From Aurelia coerulea (Eukaryota; Cnidaria; Scyphozoa; Semaeostomeae; Ulmaridae), in NCBI GenBank assembly GCA_039566865.1, contig CM076961.1, positions 12,981,501-13,045,500 on the forward strand: a stretch of DNA of 64,000 nucleotides. Direction: 5' to 3'. A model generated the notes under the pieces. The model saw only the letters and a program-made list of their open reading frames with translations, did not search any database and was not told where the DNA came from. The translations under genes and the position numbers were made by a program. Shown here piece by piece: positions 9,343 to 21,860 of the stretch. Each line of letters starts with the position of its first letter. Within the stretch, counting starts at the first letter, position 1.

Positions 9343-10814
9343 GGGTGGTGGCCTTTGACAGGGTCTGGCATGAGGGCCTTATCTTTAAGCTTAGGAGATG
9401 TGGTGTTTCGGGAAATCTATTGTTACTCCTTAAGAGTTTCTCGTCAAATAGAAAACAGAGGACTGTCTTGAACGGTCAGGCTTCCACCTGGGGGAATATT
9501 TCTGCTGGTGTACCGCAAGGATCGATTTTGGGCCCTTTGCTTTTCTTGATATACATAAATGATCTGACAAAGAATTTGAAATGTAATGTGAAACTGTTTG
9601 CAGATGACCCATCACTCTTTACAATCGTACAAGACCCTAATTTAGCTGCTAGCGACATGAACCATGACCTGAGTCATATTGCATTATGGGCACACGACTG
9701 GAGAATGTCCTTCAATCCAGACCCCCGAAAGCAAGCAGTTGAATTAGTCTTTTCAAAGAAAAGGATAAAAACTAACCATCCCGTGATCCTCTTTAATGCA
9801 TCACCCGTGTCGACAGTTGATCAACATAAACATTTAGGCATCATACTAGATTCTAAACTTTCTTTCTCAGCTCATACACAAGCAGCCATAAACAAGTCAA
9901 GAAAAGCGATTGGAATGGTGAAGTTCATGTCCAAATATCTCCCTAGAAATACATTGAATGAGTTGTATAAATTGTATGTTCGACCCCACCTAGATTACGG
10001 CGATGTAATTTATCATGTACCACATGGGATGGATGGTTCTGAAAATTACATGATGGAAAGGCTTGAATCTGTGCAATACTCTGCTGCCCTAGCAGTGACA
10101 GGAACTTGGAGAGGAACATCTCGGGAAAGGTTGTACAATGAACTTGGATGGGAATCGTTGAGCTCAAGAAGATGGAGTAGACGTCTTATTCTTTTTTATA
10201 AATTTGCCAATAATTTGACCCCTGATTATACAAGGGACTCTATTCCACCATTGCATGAAAATAACTACCCTTTTCGGAATCCACCAGTAGTAGGGCAAAT
10301 ATAGGCAAGAACAGACAAATTTAAATCTAGTTTCTACCCTGACTCCTTGACTGAATGGAATAAGCTTGATCCCGAAATAAGAGAATCCCCCTCTGTTAGC
10401 GTCTTTAGGAAAAAATTATTTTCTCAAATTAGGCCTCCTGCTAATTCTGTATATGGTATTCATAACCCAAAAGGGATTGCATGTTTAACACAGTTAAAGG
10501 TGGGGCTAAGCAAACTCAATTTCCACAAATTTAAACATAATTTTAAAGATACAATCAATCCAATGTGTCCAGTAAACGATGGCATAGAGGATACGGAGCA
10601 TTTCTTGCTGCTCTGCAATTCTTTCAGAGAGCATAGATGCAGTCTTCTCGCTGGTGTCAATGATGAACTTGAAGCTTATGGATATTCTGAGGGTTCAGAT
10701 ATCAATATGTTGCAACTTCTTCTGTACAAAAACAAAAATTTGCCCTTGGAAGCAAACAAATTAATCTTAAATTTAACAATTAAGTACATTTCTGAAACGG
10801 AACGATTTGGTTGA
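9343..10814 (+). pseudogene. Jockey/RTE-like LINE RT, 5'-truncated with a stop
   Basis: The sequence enters the element in motif A (AFDRVWHEGLIFKLRRCGVS). It continues through SAGVPQGSILGPLLF, KLFADDPSLF (catalytic FADD), DQHKHLGIILD, RPHLDYGDVIYH and YSAALAVTGTWRGTS. An in-frame stop at 10302-10304 and a frame change interrupt it. The C-terminal part then resumes at 10347 (EWNKLDPEIRESPS, KVGLSKLNFHKFKHNFKD, CPVNDGIEDTEHFLLLC) and ends at 10814. It is the same family as the intact frame at 5170-7248 but on the plus strand. It is inactive: the 5' half is lost and the frame is broken. Confidence 0.8.
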
Positions 10815-10898
10815 AGGTTACTGGAATCCCTGAATAGAGCACCCAAATCCCTTCTGTATGTGTCTGTTTTTAGTAATTTGTTTTTGTTTTGTTTTGTC

Positions 10899-10956
10899 TT
10901 TTTGTTTGTTTGTTTGTTTGTTTGTTTGTTTGTTTACTTGTTTGTTTGTTTGTTTT
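10899..10956. repeat. (TTTG)n microsatellite in LINE 3' UTR
   Basis: About 14 tttg units with one interruption (tttacttg) lie about 85 bp after the LINE reading frame. The position suggests it grew within the LINE 3' UTR. Confidence 0.85.
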
Positions 10957-11284
10957 CTTTCTGCAATTATGTGTCTTAATGTTTGTCTGGTTTATATAAA
11001 TGTACTTTTTCAATGTTTTTCTTCTTTTTAAGGCCTCGGAGTTGACATAGTATTTTGCTCCTCTTGGTATCGTAGTCGTAGTTTTGTAAAGTAGATTAAG
11101 TAGTGTAGGTAGTATTCTGTCATGTAAATTTTTTAGATTGAATATATATTTAAAAATAACAGATTTGGCACGTCTCTCTTTCTCAATTCATTCAAATGGA
11201 AACAAAAGGGATAAAACACTTCTTGGCTGTTTGGTACATTAATGAATAGATTTTACAACAAGGGGCTCCTTTCATCTACAGTAT

Positions 11285-12388
11285 CTATTGACTTGAAAAA
11301 GCATTTGATACTGTAGATCATGGAATTCTCATTCAAAATCTTTGTCATTATAGAGTGTGGGGAAGGGAGCAGGATTTGTTTAAATCATATTTACAGGATC
11401 GTAAGCAATGCTGTAAAGTAAATGGACCTACATCAAAATAGAGAACGTGAACTGTGGCGTTTCGCAAGGATCATGTCTCGGTCCACTACTATGTTTGATG
11501 TACATAAATGATTTGCCCTGTGTGTTGCAAAGTACAAAAGTGACCATGTATTCTGACGACACAAGCATTTCGTACTCATCAAAATCTACAGCTGAGATAA
11601 ATGAAGCAGTTAATTCAGACCTTAAGAGGCTTCAGCTTTGGTTAGAAGGTAATAAACTTTCCCTTAATGTAGCCAAAACGCAAAGTATGATCTTTGGTTC
11701 CTCGAGTAATTTGAAAAAACATCATCTGGACAATGGAGATCCTGATATCTCGATATAAACGAGGACAACCTAGATATGATTGGATCAAATAAGTATCTTG
11801 GCGTTCAGATTGATTCAAAGCTTAAGTGGAGAGAACACATAACTATGGCTGTAAGTAAGATTTCCAGAGCAATGGGCATGCTTAAATATGCTAAAAAATA
11901 TCTCCCATTGGAAATTGTAAAAAGCATGTATACAAGTATAGTTGAACCGCATTTCAGAAACTGCTGCTCGGTGTGGGGTTGTTGTGGAGAAAACCTGCTT
12001 GATAAGCTGCAATAGCTGCAAAACCGTGCCGCAAGAACCGTTACTAACAGCTCATATGATGCTTCATCTCTCCCTTTGATTGGAAGGCTAGGGTGAAATG
12101 ATAGAATTTAAAATTGCAACTATGGTTTACAAGTCTCTCCATGGTTTAACTCCTGAATATATGCAGCTAATGTTGACAAAATTGTCGGAAAACAATTCAC
12201 GGTTTCTCCGTAATACCGACACGGATCTCAGAATACCTCGCTTTACAACCTCTTACGGGCAACGTAGTTACTCATATCGAGGTGTGACTGTGTGGAATAA
12301 ACTAATCACAGAAATAAAAAATGCCCCTTCTTCATTGGCCACTTTCAAAAATTTGCCGAAAAAAGCTTTGAAGAATCAAAGGATGTGA
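11285..12388 (+). pseudogene. L2/CR1-like LINE RT, broken by frameshifts
   Basis: It begins in motif A (EKAFDTVDHGIL after one lesion). It then runs NCGVSQGSCLGPLLCLMYIN, the catalytic box region MYSDDTSISY (Y-S-D-D in place of Y-A-D-D), GNKLSLNVAKTQSM, NKYLGVQIDSKLKWREHI and EPHFRNCCSVWG. A C-terminal block RSYSYRGVTVWNKLI closes it. At least three frame changes or stops (near 11440, 11757 and 12013) separate the pieces. A 3' UTR follows to about 12600, ending in an A-rich tail. It is the same family as the minus-strand copy at 58529-60011. It is 5'-truncated and inactive. Confidence 0.8.
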
Positions 12389-12599
12389 AAGTTGTTGTAC
12401 AGCATCAAACTTTTTCTTTTCTAACCAAAACATATTGTATATAAATTTTCATTTTTCTTTGAAATACCGGTTGCTTTGTAATGTATTCATGTAATTAGGC
12501 TAGATAGGTTTTTAAGCAGGGCACATTGAAAATCAGTGTATTTAATTCTACTGAATGTAACTAACTCTGTTGAAATGAATGAAAATTAAATGAGAAAAA

Positions 12600-13515
12600 A
12601 AGAAATGAAATCACAGTCCAGAATGCCTGTTCTGTTACAGCCATACTGAGCCTGTAGCTCACTGATTAAATGGTTGCAACAACTTTAAGAATTTATATTC
12701 ACGTAGCCATGATCGAATTGTGAAAGAGTTTGCAGAATTCATAAAGGAAAATAAGCCAAGGGCAAGAATTTCATCCAATTTGTTAGCAGAAAGTATATTT
12801 TCCGAATGTAAAGAAGGAATTAAGCAGATTATCGTAAACCAGACATAATCATTCGTAATCGTATACAGAGGCAGCGTTCAATAGTGGAAATAACTGTTTG
12901 TTATGATATGTATTTGGAAAATGCATATCAAGATAAAGTTGGAAAATGTAAATAGTTATTTGATTCTTTGGAGAGAAATGGATTCTCAGTGCTGCTGGTT
13001 GTTCTTTGTTTCGGTTCTCTTGGGTATGTAAAAAGTGGCATATGGAAGGCATTGAGAAATTTCTCCCAGACTAAAAAAAATACAATGAATGTCATGGAAT
13101 GGTGCTCGGTTTGGTGATATATATGGAGGAAACTATATCTGGAGAATAGAGTTAAAAAATCATTTGGACAGTAGTTCTTAGTAGAAAACGGTTTTTAGCA
13201 GATTTATTCCTGGGATTATGAAAACATTCCAGTTTTTAAAGAGTATTTTGCTAAGCATCGTTGGTCAAATAGGTTTTATTATCAATTTATTTATCGTTGG
13301 ATTACAACATATGATAGCTAAAGAAAGTAGCAGCCAATGAATGCCAACGTTGAAAATGTAGAAACAGTACAATATTCCCTGGGGGGTTCTCATATAGTTT
13401 CCCTTACTGGGATGTGCCGCTGAAAAGGGTATCATTTTCAGGATTCCCACTCCGGGACAGGATATCACTTTCGTATAGTCGGCTCAATAACAGGGTCCAT
13501 ATTTTATATAATTGA
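12600..13515. other. No gene seen
   Basis: Intronic sequence between a LINE and a large palindrome. Short open frames are not persuasive. The stretch ctcatatagtttcccttactgggatgtgccgc near 13390-13422 has the look of a dispersed repeat, but I could not find a second copy here. Confidence 0.3.
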
Positions 13516-14425
13516 CCAAGGGTGTTAGGACACGGATATTTTAATTAGGTATTTATTTACCTTGTTTTGACCTTCGTCTTGTTTTCTTTTCTTGTATTCT
13601 TCTTTGTTCTGTTTCCTCTTGAACTGATGTAAATGCCTCGTGTTATTTGAATATATCTTCCCTGTATTCCTGTGTCTTAGCGCGCCTTCGCAGAAGAAAG
13701 GTTTCAAACCGCAATGCCATATCAAATACTTATGGGAGAGCCATCACCGCAAACTCTCATAAAGCCTTTTCGTCCATTGCGTGACACTCTTTGACGACGT
13801 CTGCCCCGGCAGACTTCACTAGTCATGTGATAGGTTTTTGCTTTCGAGCTTGGATTTCAGGAGGTTTCAACTGGAGGGTTTCAGTGCGCGGGGAATTTTG
13901 AATTGTATCCAACGCATAATAGGAGCCACATGTGTGCTATGAACTCATATTTGTTCAAATTCTCCATATTTATCGCTACCAGATCGTCATTGCCGAAACC
14001 TCATAGCATACATGTGGCTCCTATTATGCGTTGGATACTATTCAAAATTCCCCGCGCACTGAAACCCTCCAGTTGAAACCTCCTGAAATCCAAGCTCGAA
14101 AGCAAAAACCTATCACATGACTGGTGAAGTCTGCCCGGGCAGACGTCGTCAAAAAGTGTCACGCATTGGACGGAAAGGCTTTATGAGAGTTTGCGGTGAT
14201 GGCTCTCCCATAAGTATTTAATATGGCATTGCGGTTTGAAACCTTTCTTCTGCGAAGGCGCGCTAAGACACAGGAATACAGGGAATATATATTTAAATAA
14301 CACGAGGCATTTACATCAGCAAGAGGAAACAGCACAGAGAAGAAAACAAGACAAGAAAACAAGACGAAGATCAAAACAAGGTAAATAAATACGTAATTAA
14401 AATATCCGTGTCCTAACACCCTTGG
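13516..14425. repeat. 0.91-kb near-perfect foldback palindrome
   Basis: The left arm 13516-13942 and right arm 14001-14425 are reverse complements over about 425 bp with scattered mismatches, around a 58-bp loop. The outer ends read ccaagggtgttaggacacgg and its complement. Open frames inside (for example 14159-14419 on the minus strand) occur because of the arms and have no recognisable content. It is likely a non-autonomous foldback DNA element. No transposase is present. Confidence 0.85.
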
Positions 14426-14934
14426 ACCAAGTACCCCTCTCGGGTCAATATTACATAAGCAAATAGTGGGTAAAATATTTACAAGTCATCAAATTATAGA
14501 ATATATAACGGGTATCTAAAAACATTTATGATGAGTATCCCATGTTCGGAATAAAAGTGCAGCATAATTTCCATGGACAGTTTCCCCGTACCAACTTATG
14601 GTGTGCTAATCTCAGATTCAAGGATTGGGATTATAGTGTTAATTGTTTGGCCTGTTTCCGTATTGTGTTATCTTAATCATAATTACATATTTCACTTATG
14701 TTTAGAACTAGAAAAATATCACGAAGAAAATATTGAACAGCAATCGTTCTACAGCTGATTCTTGTGGAACTTCCTTGATTGGTGGTGCTTGATTATTTAA
14801 TATTTGCACCCTGCCTTGGAAATATTGTACAATAGTTTGAACGCATTATTACTATAGACGTATGGATTTAATGTTGCAATTAATAAATCGTGCGGTAAAC
14901 AGTGAAATGCCTTTGAAAATTCCAATCAGTTTCT

Positions 14935-15010
14935 CAGCAATCAGCTAAGAAGGCAAAATATCTTGGTGTTCAGCTTGACAGCAGTCTCAATTGGAAGGAG
15001 CACATTAAAG
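14935..15010 (+). pseudogene. Short LINE RT relic
   Basis: The translated segment AKKAKYLGVQLDSSLNWKEH matches the 'KYLGVxIDxxLxWxxHI' block after the RT palm of L2/CR1-like elements (compare 11785 and about 59320). Nothing else of the element is preserved nearby. The fragment is only about 25 codons. Confidence 0.6.
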
Positions 15011-15075
15011 CGTCTCTGCCAAGGTATCTAGACAAACTGATCTCTTAAACTACACTGAAAAATTGCTGTGATAAG

Positions 15076-15290
15076 CCCTGTTCATACTACAATTTTTATC
15101 CTGGGTTGAGCCTGAGTTAACGTTAACCTGGGTTAAGAATTTTGTAGGGTAAACGCAGCAAACCTGGGTTCAACCCAAGTTGAGCCAACCCTTCTCTGGA
15201 GGTGGGTGGAACCTGGGTAAACCCTGGTTAGATTTTAGAAAATGTAGTGTAAACGCAAACATGGGTTGAACCCAAGATAATTCTCTGCTA
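15076..15290. repeat. Dispersed repeat rich in acctgggtt/aacccaggt
   Basis: The segment starts ccctgttcatactac and carries at least six acctgggtt or aacccaagtt motifs in alternating orientation plus two 'gtagtgtaaacgc'-like phrases. It has the composition of a MITE, but the right terminus does not mirror the left clearly. Confidence 0.4.
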
Positions 15291-15495
15291 CGCACATGCG
15301 CTCTTCAGCCATTTATCGAAAGACGCCAAAACAGCAGGTCAAGACGAAAATTATCTTGGCAGAAGATGTAGACTATATTCAAAGGACATAGCAAGGATCG
15401 GGTTTTTCTCACTCACCCTGTATATTTTCTATCGAAGAATCCAAAACAGCAGGACATTTTGATGTTACCCGGTACTCTCTATCTTCTATCTGTAG

Positions 15496-15714
15496 CTTTA
15501 AAATCCGTTAATGAGATGTTGCAAGCAAATCTGGGTCAAGGCAAGAATATATTGGCCCAAGCTACATTTGGTGACAACGTTCTACTTGCTGATATACCAG
15601 AAGAGGCTACAAAGGAGGACATCAAACTGGAGATCAGCCAAATCATAAACAAATTTTCAGTTGATTATGTGACTGAAGACCACTATGCTATTGTGAAGTT
15701 GAACAATAGTCGAT
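15496..15714 (+). CDS. PARP14-like gene, exon spanning RRM 1 end and RRM 2 start
   Basis: An acceptor (ctcttctatcttctatctgtag, near 15475-15495) and a donor (cgat then gtgagt at 15715) bound a 219-bp exon with phase 1 at both ends. ALKSVNEMLQANLGQGKNIL completes the alpha2-beta4 part of RRM 1 begun at 625. NVLLADIPEEATKEDIKLEI, then VDYVTEDHYAIVKLNNSR, starts RRM 2, whose remainder is in the exon at 22914 (...AAQLKSSKLVVNGKSLRTFY). Clean phase and fold continuity across a 14.6-kb intron full of transposons strongly support one gene. RRMs in this protein class are thought to bind nucleic acid or mediate protein contacts; the actual ligand is unknown. Confidence 0.65.
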
Positions 15715-16379
15715 GTGAGTTACATTCTTTTCATTTGTTTCATACAACGTATCAAAGTAGAGTACCATGTGAGTTCTTTTATGCACGTTTCTACTGTATT
15801 ACTACCGGGGGGCACAAAATGACCGCGGCAAAGTTTATGTGAAACAGTGTTGTCATTTCGCACGGTAAAAAGCGTAAACTTTGTGACTTCTCCTAGAATT
15901 TAATGAAATAATTAAAATTGGATTTTATTTGAAAATGGTAGACACTGATCATATAATCAACCTCTTTTCAACACGTGCTCAGCGACAATATTAAAGAAGC
16001 TAGTGTAATTTTTGCCAGAATGATCATAAATCATCGAGCATACCACCATTCGATATCTTTCGATGAGAGGTTTCAGATGATGTATAATTTTATCCATTTT
16101 TGATGACGACGCTGTTTTTAAAGTTTATGACGTCATCAAATTTTATGATGAAGCAAGTTTTGCCCATGTCAATTTTTACATTGGGTGCCTAACATGCATC
16201 ATTCTTCATATTTAGTGGTAAGTTTACAAGACAAGTTTGCTCAGCGGTGATGTAGAGACAAACCCCGCTCCTTAGACACTTGATTCTTGCCGTTAGAACC
16301 TAAATAGTAGTTCTGCGCATGACTTCCTATGAGTGTCCCTTATCGAGGCATATGACTCGATGTGTGATTTTGGCTTAAT
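15715..16379. other. No gene seen
   Basis: AT-rich intron. Several 'tgacgtcat'-type palindromes occur near 16098-16140. No coding, tRNA or terminal-repeat signals are supported. Confidence 0.3.
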
Positions 16380-18535
16380 TGGGATTATTGGAACTAACCT
16401 TGATAGCATCGTAGGCAAAAATAAAATGGCTATACGTTTATCAAAAAGAACCATCCACAAAATGTGAAGAGAGGTGGTGTTGGATTGTGCATCGAAGATT
16501 TCCTTCCCTCAAAAAGACGTTCGGACCTGGTGACCCTCCCCAAGTGTATTGCCTATGAGATCTAATTAGATAGGACACATTATTTTTTGCCGTAATTTAT
16601 AGAAGTCTATGTCAGGACCAGAGTGAATTTGATAGCTTCACAATTAATTTTGAGCTGATGCTTTCCAAAATGCATGCTGAAAATCGTGTTTGCGTTATAA
16701 TTACTGGATATTTCAACTGCTGATCAACTCAATGGTGGGAAAATGAAATTGAAAATAATGAGGGAAAGCCTTTGGAGCCCAGTACGTCCGACCTTGGTCT
16801 TCGCCAGTTGATTTCAGAACAAAGTCACTTGATGGGTAATTCAAAATCCTGTATTGATTTGCGTTTTACAGGTCAGCCTAACCTTATTATCGAGACTGTT
16901 TTCAGTCATTATATCTATCATTACATTACATCTGTCATTGCATCTATCTATGATTACATGAGCAGTGTCATCATCAAATTGTTCATGGAAAACTATCCAT
17001 ATCGAATATAGCAATACATCTATACTCCTGCAGGATTTGGTATTATGATAAAGCGGATTTTGCCAATATTATGAAAAGTATTGAAATGTTTCATTGGTGA
17101 GAGCATTTTGACAAAATTGCATGCTCAAATGACCAAATTTTAATGAACTTTGAACATCTACTCTTATTATATTCCAAACTAAGTTAAAACAATAAGACCT
17201 TGTGAAGCACCCTGGATAACGGTACATGTTTAAACATTTATGCGGAAACAGAATCATGCTGATAAGAACTTCGTGATGAGTGATCGACCAGAAGACAAGC
17301 TCACAGGAAAACACAAAATTGTATCTGATGGTGCAAAACTGATTGTAGATGCTGAAACAAATTACCTTCGTAAGACGGGGCAAACCTTGACAAATACTGG
17401 GACTTCGAGCAAAACTATTGGTCGTTGATTAATACTGTCCGTAACAAGGCGAAGAATTCTTTTTTATTTTGAGTGGAAACCGGAACTCTTTGTATCAAAA
17501 ACATTGTCGTGGTGGGCCTAAACGAATCTAGACAAAATTAGCAAATTTGGTAAACATTGCAGTATAGATGGAGGTATTATACAAATTTTTCCCCGTTACC
17601 TGTGATTATTGCTTTAAAAAATGGCATGAAACAGATCATCCGATGATCCTTTCCAATAATATACCCGTAAGAAAGGTGAAAGAACATAAACATTTAGGTA
17701 TAATACTCGACTCAAAGCTTTCTTTTCTAAGCACATATCAAATCAGCTATCTATAAAACTAGAAAGGGCATTGGTCTGCTAAATTATCTCTCCGAATATC
17801 TGCCTAAACATACCCTGAACGAATTACATTAACTGTATGTGCGACCAAACCTGGACTACGGGTATGTTATCTGTCACATTCCAGCCATAGTTTGTGAATT
17901 CAGCCAAAACATAATTTACCAAATTTAATAGGAAAATTAGAGTCTGTTCAGTATTCTGCTGTTATCGCTGTAACAGGAACATGAAGGGAACATCACGCGA
18001 AAAACTGTATGCAGAGCTTGGCTGGGAGTCATTAAGTTCTATAAGACAATGAATAATCTCACCCCCTTGTATGCAAATGAGCCAATCCCACCTCTTCATC
18101 CGTTGAATTACTCTCTTCGCAATCAGATTGCTATTGGGCCAATAAGGGCAAGGACAGAAACATTTCAATCTAGCTTCCATCCAAACTGCATATCTGAATG
18201 GAATAAACTTGATCCAGAAATTAGGCTTGCTCCGTCTGTGGCTGTATTTAAGAAAAAGCTGCTATCAAAGATTCGCCCACCTTCAAGACCTGTCTTTGGT
18301 ATCCATGACGCAATAGAATTATCGTATCTCTCCCCAATAAGGGTCGGTCTCAGTAAATTAAATTTTCACAAATTCTTGCAAAATTTTAGGGATACCATAA
18401 ACCCAATGTGCTCTAAAAACGACGGTATTGATGACACGGAGCACTTTTTGTTGCTCTGCCTTTCAGTTGACACTCAACAACGAGATCTTCTCGCTGGAGT
18501 TTTGGAACTATTACGACTACTTGTCTAAATCAACA
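16380..18535 (+). pseudogene. Jockey/RTE-like LINE with endonuclease remnant, RT core deleted
   Basis: From 16440 the three frames together carry an endonuclease-type pattern: KRGGVGLCIEDFLPSKRRSD, DLVTLPKC, ITGYFN (normally a G-D-F-N) and SDLGLRQLISEQSHLMGNSK followed by SCIDLRF. This is the apurinic-like endonuclease of LINEs. A linker follows to about 17430. At 17568 the text resumes beyond the RT palm at DHPMILSNNIP and EHKHLGIILDSKLSF, and then the C-terminal EWNKLDPEIRLAPS, RVGLSKLNFHKF and GIDDTEHFLLLC to 18528. The whole RT palm is therefore missing. Numerous stops mark it as old. It is the same family as 5170-7248. Confidence 0.7.
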
Positions 18536-18660
18536 GCCTTTCGAATAGCGTTCTGCTACAACTTTTATTGTATGGTGATGAAGACTTCTCTGATGACGTT
18601 ATTAAAGTTGTATTCCAATTGACTATGGATTTCATTCACAACGTTCCTCGGTGTGGTTAA

Positions 18661-19370
18661 AGTTAGTTGACGGAGCTAAAGCCAACGGCTTTTTAAAAAT
18701 GACTTCCATTCAACTCAATTGAAATCTAACACAATTGAAATGACCAATCAGCGCTTGCATGTTGTCACGCCACTGAATTGAGGAAGAGGGGAAACCCCTG
18801 GATGGAAAACGCACAAGGCTGTACAGCTACAATACAAAACATAATAATGCAATAAGATCATCCTCCATAATCACATTTGCCCTCTTTTCGTGGAACTTAC
18901 TTGCATACGAACATCTTCCAGCATGTGAGCATATCCATCTTCCAGCTTTTAAATTTTGTCATGCACGGACTGAGTTTCGTACGTCTTCAGCAACGATCGG
19001 CCTAGGCGCCTAACTCACCTGTTTCCAAAATCCATTCTGTTAGTGTTGTCTTTGCTGAAGTCTCGAAGCCTAATAACAACTGGATATCGTCGTGCTCGTC
19101 CAACAACTCCTCTCCCTTTTTCCCGTACCCCAAAAACAAAGTGTACAACTTTCCAGTTCGCTAGTTTCTTGCAGGAGAACACAACTCTGAATCCGGATCA
19201 TTTAGCCATTTTGAATGTGTTTGATCCAGAGAAAACCTGATCGCGTGAAAGTGGTGATCACCACAAGAGTTTTCAATTTTCATTGGCTAAGAAACAAGAT
19301 CTATTTCTAGCTTGACCAGCTCCCTGCATATGCAGGCCTAGAGGTGGCTATTTATCTCCGTCAACTAACT
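18661..19370. mobile_element. TTAA-flanked MITE with AGTTAGTTGACGGAG ends
   Basis: TTAA at 18657-18660 and 19371-19374 flanks inverted ends AGTTAGTTGACGGAG and CTCCGTCAACTAACT. It is 710 bp and has no convincing coding frame. The TTAA duplication points to piggyBac-type mobilisation, although the ends do not begin with CCC. It lies directly after the LINE relic. Confidence 0.65.
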
Positions 19371-19374
19371 TTAA

Positions 19375-20689
19375 GACAATTTCGAATCCTTGTCTGTACC
19401 ACAAAGTCACTAAGTCCTTTTGCCTGTTTCTTTCTCGTTTGTTAATACGTCTGTTTCACGTTTGATGAAAGACATATATAATTGTAATATGGCAGTTCAT
19501 CCACACTAAGTATTCTTTTTTTATATTCCAATTTATGTATTGTGATAAAGGCACCCCTGATCCCACAGCATGGACCTGGGGCTTTGTCGCAATGGGGATA
19601 TTGGGTGGGAAGCAGTGGTGGTAGCAACTGTTGTCGTTGTTGTTTTCCCGGCCGGTGTCACCGTTGCTCGGCGTAATGCGCTTATGCTGGCCTGGCATCT
19701 GACATGAAATACACCTCAGTATTTACTAGTAGTGATTATTTATGTGTAGCTTCTGGTAATTGTATATTTAATTGCAATTAAGTTGGATGTTTCTTTATTT
19801 TACGACCATAGGGTAGGCATTGTCTGTTGCTTCTTATTGTTACCGCCCTTGTGGTGTTGTATAGTTTCAAAGTAATTCAAAAGTATTGTAGATTGTAACA
19901 TTTATTGTAACATTTTAGATGAATAAAAAAAGAGATTTATTGTGTCATACAAATAATGGCAAACGCATTGGATAAATTTTAATAGCCAAATTTGGTTCTA
20001 TCAATCATTATGTTTAATTTTAAGGCATTTCAGAGTATTTGCCAACCTCGTCCCCAGGGCCTCTTGTCACATTGGGATGGAGACGTAAAGGTCCTGGGAT
20101 TGGCTAGTTGGCCTTCAAAACACTCTCTCTCTGTTGGTGTCATAGATTATGGAAATCATAATGTATGCAGCTGCTTTACGTTGGCCAAAGCTGCGATTGT
20201 TTTGCAATGGAGTGGAGGAGACAGGTAGCTCCAAGTAGCTTTGGTTTCTATCATTATTTCAAACCTTTGTAACTGGCTTTCGACGTATGATCAAAGTTTT
20301 TTCACCAAAGCGAAAGAAGGTGAAGTGTTTTGAATAGGTTTTCAATATCTGGTCAAATGGCTCAGATGTGATCGCCGCTGTGACGCCGCTTTGCCAATCG
20401 GTTTGAGAGTTATTTTTAATTGAATTGTAAGCAAAAAAGAGATTCTTTCAGTCGTTATTCAGTCCCGCCTGCTTCCACTTTCCCCAGCGTACTCAGTTTG
20501 TTATTTTAAATTGAAATAAGTGCCCATATAATTTATTTGGTTTGTCAGATGGAATTTTATTTATCAAAATAGAATAAACGTACTAAATTGCAAATGGAAG
20601 GTTGAAAACACTTTTTGCCAGCTCAAGGAAGTTTTAGGTGTTCAACCTTTGCAAATGCTAGTGTTATCTGGTAATCAGAGGCTCTCAGC
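19375..20689. other. No gene seen; one repeat trace
   Basis: Intronic. At about 20043-20105 the text cctcgtccccagggcctct...gagacg resembles one end of a common 'CTCGTTCCCAGG' dispersed repeat, but the other end is not evident. No coding signal is convincing. Confidence 0.3.
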
Positions 20690-21570
20690 CTCTCAGTCTC
20701 TCATTTCAACATCTTTATCAACGACTTGTTTTCCATGAAATTGGAATCGGAGATATGTAACTTTGCTGATGACATAACCATTTAAGCGTGTGATACATGT
20801 ATAGACGCAGTCATGATTAGATTAGAGGGTGACCTACATGTATTAATGCAATGGTTAACTGACAACGCATGAGTGCAAATCCTTCACAATTCCAAATCAT
20901 GTTTTTGGGGCTAAAGGGCACAAGTAAACTATGCCTTAACATGAAAGGCCAATTTATTCCATCAAGCGAACATGTAAAACTTCTAGGTGTAAACATTGAC
21001 AACACACTTAAATTTGAAATGCATGTGAAAGAGCTATGTAAGAAGGTCAACCAAAAAGTGCATGCATTTGAGAGGTTGAGACCATTTATACGTAGGAGCA
21101 CAAAATTCAAAGATACTTTTAAACTCAATGGTATTGCGAACTTTTCCTATTGCCCTCTGATCTGGTTATTTTGTAGCAAAGTTGTAAATTAATAAAGAGA
21201 CTTTATACAGAGACTATGAGTCAACACTTGAGGAACTTTCAGAGCGGGGTGAAGCAAAGAAACTACACATAAAGAACCTGCACAATCTCATGGTTGAAAG
21301 CTAGACATCAATCAACCATGTCAATCCAGGGTACATGTTGGAATTTTTATTAAAAATGATTATCTCTATAACCTTGGTACTAAGGAACTATGCAAGCTCC
21401 CGTCAGTGAGTTCTCAGCGCTACGGAATAAATTCCCTTTCCTTTAGAGTGAGTCTATTGTGGAATACCTTTAATGATGACCAAAAATTGACAACTTCTCT
21501 CGCAAAATTCAAAAAGGGAATACGTTGCTGGGATGGCAACAATTTTTCTTGCTACATTTTCATTTAATTT
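20690..21570 (+). pseudogene. Third-type LINE RT relic
   Basis: It enters in the region between RT motifs B and C. The fragments FNIFINDLFSMKLE and CNFADDITI (catalytic F-A-D-D) precede 20790. The frame 20869-21192 then reads MSANPSQFQIMFLGLKGT, EHVKLLGVNIDNTLKFEMHV and ANFSYCPLIWLFCSK. Remnants of the C-terminal region (GINSLSFRVSLLWN) follow with shifts to about 21560. The wording differs from both the jockey-like and L2-like copies in the window, so it is a separate LINE lineage. It is 5'-truncated and dead. Confidence 0.7.
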
Positions 21571-21624
21571 AGGATTTTTATCTTTGTTCATCATATTTTG
21601 TATTATAAATAGTTAGTATTAATT

Positions 21625-21860
21625 AAGTTTGAAGGCAGAAACACCGCAATACGACAAAAAAACAACGGCAAATTTGATTGAATTTTGATTGATACCAATA
21701 TTTTGTCCTGCAATGCAGGACTTCTTCTTCTTAATTACATAACTGTCACATTGCAGCCCTGAAGAAGTCCTGCATGGCAGGACGAAATATTGGCATTAAA
21801 TAAATTAATTCATATTTGCTGTTGTTTTTGTCGTATTGCGGTGTTTCTGCCTTCAAACTT
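21625..21860. repeat. Foldback element with nested palindrome
   Basis: The outer arms aagtttgaaggcagaaacac... and ...gtgtttctgccttcaaactt are inverted repeats of about 45 bp. Within lies a second inverted pair, ccaatattttgtcctgca and gcaggacgaaatattgg. The centre carries ctgaagaagtcctgca, a phrase type often seen in Penelope-element termini. Total length is 236 bp with no coding capacity. Confidence 0.65.

Noticed and set aside
14159..14419. Hydrophobic 86-codon minus-strand frame
   Set aside because: Lies wholly in one arm of the 0.9-kb palindrome; the other arm does not keep the same frame.
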